This document shows positions 23,526 to 24,458 of a stretch of 24,458 nt of DNA, in pieces. The notes beneath the pieces were generated by a model. The model made no database searches and was not told where the DNA came from. It worked only from the letters and a program-made list of their open reading frames with translations. This DNA comes from an uncultured Clostridia bacterium (GTDB taxonomy: Bacteria; Bacillota; Clostridia; Christensenellales; UBA1242). The DNA is taken from positions 1-24,458 of the forward strand of contig CALBKX010000057.1 in the NCBI GenBank assembly GCA_937895935.1, read 5' to 3'. The position numbers and the translations under genes were made by a program. Each line of letters begins with the position of its first letter. Position 1 is the first letter of the stretch.

Positions 23526-24458
23526 TTACTTAACAGTATAAGTTCTGCTTGCAGATAGTCCTTTTGGAACTGATGTTACTACATTATTATTATAGTAAAG
23601 CGTGCTTCCTGTTGTAATTGGAAGGTCTGCAGGGGCATTTTTTGGGGTTTTGAGTATTTCTATTTTATTATCCGTGCCAAAGTTGAGCATATCAGAATAG
23701 TTAGTTACGTTTACCATATTGAATGATGAAAGGTCTAGTTGTTTTAAGGATGTACAATTATAGAACATCATACTCATATTTTCACAATTAGCAGTATTAA
23801 AACTTGATAAGTCGACTGATTCTAATTTTGGACAATTTGCAAATAACCATCCCATATCAATTACACTTGATGTGATGAATCCTGACATATTTGCCGTAGT
23901 TAATTCTAAACAATCGTTAAACATACCTGCAATGTCAGTAACCAAAGGACTGTTAAAACTTGAAAGGTTTATGCTTCTCAATTTTTTACATTGAGCAAAC
24001 ATAGCATTCATATTCTCTACTTTTTTCGTGTTGAAACTAGAAACATCAATTGATTCCAATACATAGCAATGTTGGAACATACTTTGCATTGCGGTAACAT
24101 TTGCTGTTGTGAATGACGAAGAGAACGTTATTGATTGTAATGCTTCACAATTGTAGAACATATGGCTCATATATATAACTTTTGGTGTGCTAAATTTAGA
24201 TAAATCTAAACTAGTTAAAGCTTTACATCCATTGAACATGCCTGCAAAAGTAGTAGCATTTTCAGTTGTGAAATCAGTTCCAAAAGTCACGGTTTGCAAT
24301 TTTGAATTGTTTGTAAACATATCATTCATTTGCACTGCCGAAGATGTGTTAAAATTGCTAAATTCTAAGCTTGTTAGGCTTGTTAAACTGCTAAACAAGT
24401 TTGAACAATTTGTTGGGGCGTTTATTGTGCCTCCCCAAACAAATGCAATGTCAGTTGC
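23526..24458 (-). CDS. BspA-like (DUF285) surface repeat protein, C-terminal part
   Basis: The frame is open to the right window edge with no stop, so the N-terminus lies outside; the visible part is about 310 residues. It consists of roughly ten DUF285/BspA-type leucine-rich units of about 22-25 residues with the pattern MF..C..L..LDLS.FNT..V..M, for example GMFNGCKALTSLDLSKF and MFYNCTSLKQLDLSSF. The last 50 residues leave the repeat (TLYYNNNVVTSVPKGL), with no sorting motif. Such proteins are secreted adhesins in gut and oral bacteria. Together with the GLUG protein it makes this end a surface-protein locus. An internal TTG (24398) is not the start, because in-frame repeat-like sequence continues upstream of it. 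Confidence 0.85.
   Translation of the reverse strand, partial: ATDIAFVWGGTINAPTNCSNLFSSLTSLTSLEFSNFNTSSAVQMNDMFTNNSKLQTVTFGTDFTTENATTFAGMFNGCKALTSLDLSKFSTPKVIYMSHMFYNCEALQSITFSSSFTTANVTAMQSMFQHCYVLESIDVSSFNTKKVENMNAMFAQCKKLRSINLSSFNSPLVTDIAGMFNDCLELTTANMSGFITSSVIDMGWLFANCPKLESVDLSSFNTANCENMSMMFYNCTSLKQLDLSSFNMVNVTNYSDMLNFGTDNKIEILKTPKNAPADLPITTGSTLYYNNNVVTSVPKGLSASRTYTVK

Overview
The window is AT-rich bacterial DNA (roughly 30% G+C by eye). It uses the standard genetic code, has strong AGGAGG-type ribosome sites and consensus sigma-A promoters. Gene content (TsaE/TsaB/RimI, a membrane-linked MurF-like ligase, a YkvI-like protein, an ArsP_2-type exporter, a DUF3343 and class V aminotransferase pair, GLUG and BspA-like surface proteins) suggests an uncultured, probably host-associated Bacillota of the Clostridia type. 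The assignment is an inference from gene families; no rRNA or tRNA gene was seen.

Layout. 1-4787 is almost all minus strand: an alpha/beta hydrolase followed by a membrane MurF-like ligase, then PAP2 phosphatase - TsaE - TsaB - RimI (t6A tRNA modification without TsaD). A YkvI-like membrane protein is alone on plus (4957-6009). 6010-6690 holds no credible gene but a mosaic of hairpin repeats (families A and B here). On minus follow an SsuBC/ThiXZ-type ABC permease and ATPase, preceded by a terminator and a folded element (family C). Further upstream are a degenerate Ppx/GppA-like protein and a 56-residue 2[4Fe-4S] ferredoxin.

10637-13286 looks like a metal-handling region: a ZIP transporter on minus, divergent from a plus operon of a 17-residue-repeat protein coupled to an ArsP_2-like exporter with a His/Cys-rich loop. 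A second family C element and a bidirectional terminator close it. Then on minus come an M16 peptidase, DNA polymerase I, a small membrane protein and a DUF3343 protein, the last divergent from a cysteine-desulfurase-like aminotransferase. The right end has a short HTH regulator, a 951-residue GLUG-type surface protein, an 88-residue membrane protein from a divergent promoter pair, and the C-terminal part of a BspA-like (DUF285) protein running off the window.

Most notable: (1) three families of dispersed palindromic elements in which the framework or loop is kept while the stem sequences are swapped in a base-paired way, as expected when DNA or RNA structure is selected; (2) a Ppx/GppA homologue that has lost the usual residues of both its phosphate-binding and HD-type sites; (3) a gap-free 10 x 17-residue repeat protein overlapping a metal exporter gene; (4) a short HTH regulator whose own promoter carries two inverted repeats.
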